Assembly (NCBI GenBank): GCA_017617475.1
Contig: JAFZWC010000030.1
Location: 1 to 6,672, forward strand
DNA: 6,672 nucleotides
Direction: 5' to 3'
Origin: Bacteroidales bacterium
Lineage (GTDB): Bacteria > Bacteroidota > Bacteroidia > Bacteroidales > UBA932
Each line of letters opens with the position of its first letter. Within the stretch, counting starts at the first letter, position 1. Under the pieces are notes generated by a model, which saw nothing but the letters and a program-made list of their open reading frames with translations, did no database searches and had not been told where the DNA came from. This document shows positions 5,986 to 6,672 of the stretch, piece after piece. The translations under genes and the position numbers were made by a program.

Positions 5986-6672
5986 TTACTGCACGAAAGC
6001 TATGATTTCGCCCTTGGCAACGTTGTCTCCCTGTTTGCCCAGCACGGCAACCAGCAGGCCGTCCACGGCGGCCACAACATCTTCGATGCCGTAGTAGGTC
6101 TGCACATGGCCGATGACTTCGCCGGCCTTTACCTTCTTGCCCACCACGGGAGCCTTGGAGGCGTCGTCCACGTCCAGTTCCCAGAGGAGCTGGCCCTTCA
6201 CAGGGCACTGCACAGGCGTGGCCTTGGGGTAGCGGGCGGTGTATTCTTCCACGGAGAACTTGGGCATTTCCACCACGGGGCGCTCCACCACAATGGGGGC
6301 GCCGGCCTTGGCCTTCATCTCGGCCAGGTCCTTGTTGAAGCGCTCCTTGGCCACACCGCTGCGGTAGTCGCGGTACTGACGCTCGAACATGGCCATATTC
6401 AGGAGCTCTTCGTCGTCCTCGCCGTAGTCCCAGCCTTCGTCGTCCATCATCTTGCGGAACTTGGGGAGCTCGTTGGGATACATATCCTTGGGGTTGCCCG
6501 TGTAGAACTCCAGGCCTTTTTCCTTGGCCAGGGCCACAATCTCCGGAGCAAGTTCGCCGGGCAGCTTGCCCATGTTGCCCAGGATCATGCCCCAGGTGTC
6601 CTTGTCGATGGTGGTCCAGCGGGGCTTGTCCTGCAGCATGTTGAACACGTTCATCAGGGCCGTGTTCTTCAC
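5986..6672 (-). CDS. Oxaloacetate decarboxylase alpha / pyruvate carboxylase B-type subunit, C-terminal part
   Basis: C-terminal 229 codons of a large protein whose 5' end lies beyond the right edge. The first visible codon is GTG, read here as internal Val and not a start. The first 76 residues (VKNTALMNVF, then GKLPGELAPEI at 35-45 and FYTGNPKDMYPNELPKFRKMM at 56-76) match the conserved region that follows the carboxyltransferase barrel in OadA and PycB proteins, in the form common in Bacteroidales. A charged linker (about 85-150) leads to a biotinyl/lipoyl-like domain (about 154-228; PVKGQLLWELDV, GKKVKAGEVIGHV, AAVDGLLVAVLGKQGDNVAKGEIIAFV). The usual A-M-K-M biotin site is absent: the aligned bases encode T-Y-Y-G (192-195), with Tyr194 in place of the lysine. 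The domain is otherwise intact. The intact enzyme would move CO2 to or from pyruvate/oxaloacetate. How it obtains biotin cannot be seen here. A strong terminator follows. Confidence 0.8.
   Translation of the reverse strand: MKNTALMNVFNMLQDKPRWTTIDKDTWGMILGNMGKLPGELAPEIVALAKEKGLEFYTGNPKDMYPNELPKFRKMMDDEGWDYGEDDEELLNMAMFERQYRDYRSGVAKERFNKDLAEMKAKAGAPIVVERPVVEMPKFSVEEYTARYPKATPVQCPVKGQLLWELDVDDASKAPVVGKKVKAGEVIGHVQTYYGIEDVVAAVDGLLVAVLGKQGDNVAKGEIIAFVQ

Noticed and set aside
6310..6321. A-E-M-K-A in the carboxyltransferase fragment (residues 117-121), resembling a biotinylation AMKM motif
   Set aside because: It lies in the charged linker ahead of the biotinyl-like domain, not in the hairpin of that domain, and lacks flanking residues of the family motif.

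Overview
The window reads as chromosomal DNA of a member of the Bacteroidetes, most likely order Bacteroidales. Three things support this. Four copies of the Bacteroidetes sigma-factor -7 element TAnnTTTG sit just upstream of genes. No clear Shine-Dalgarno sequences are visible. The protein sequences (MiaB, RpoN, Upp, and the carboxylase fragment) look like Bacteroidales versions as far as I can judge by eye. The core genes are GC-rich; the first gene is visibly less so. Family and genus cannot be fixed from the sequence alone.

Layout, left to right. Positions 1-757 (+) hold the 3' part of a PD-(D/E)XK nuclease of the Rpn/transposase-like family. Its last 15 bases overlap the end of miaB (743-2056, -), which encodes the tRNA methylthiotransferase. 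A 41-bp divergent intergenic region follows, with one -7 element facing each way. The + strand then carries a compact three-gene unit: an LEA-type lipoprotein (2098-2568), an exported SPOR-domain protein (2575-3027) and rpoN, sigma-54 (3027-4481). Gaps are 6 bp and then a TAATG stop/start overlap. rpoN runs head-on into upp (4482-5135, -), with directly abutting stop codons. Upstream of upp on the same strand is radC (5182-5868, -). A strong stem-loop terminator (5896-5933) separates radC from a carboxyltransferase fragment (5986-6672, -) that runs off the right edge.

The genes do not form one pathway. They are housekeeping functions: tRNA modification, uracil salvage, a JAB-domain RadC protein, envelope proteins, a sigma factor, and a decarboxylase/carboxylase subunit. 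One accessory nuclease lies at the left edge. The best link is the envelope lipoprotein / SPOR protein / rpoN operon.

I found no convincing undescribed system. The points most worth a second look are: the biotinyl-like C-terminal domain that lacks the acceptor lysine; the -7 elements placed 5-6 nt before the ATG of three genes, implying leaderless or nearly leaderless mRNAs; the overlapping divergent promoters; and the terminator whose stem also supplies the candidate -33 of the radC promoter. No RNA genes, CRISPR arrays, insertion sequences or intergenic stretches over 300 bases are present.
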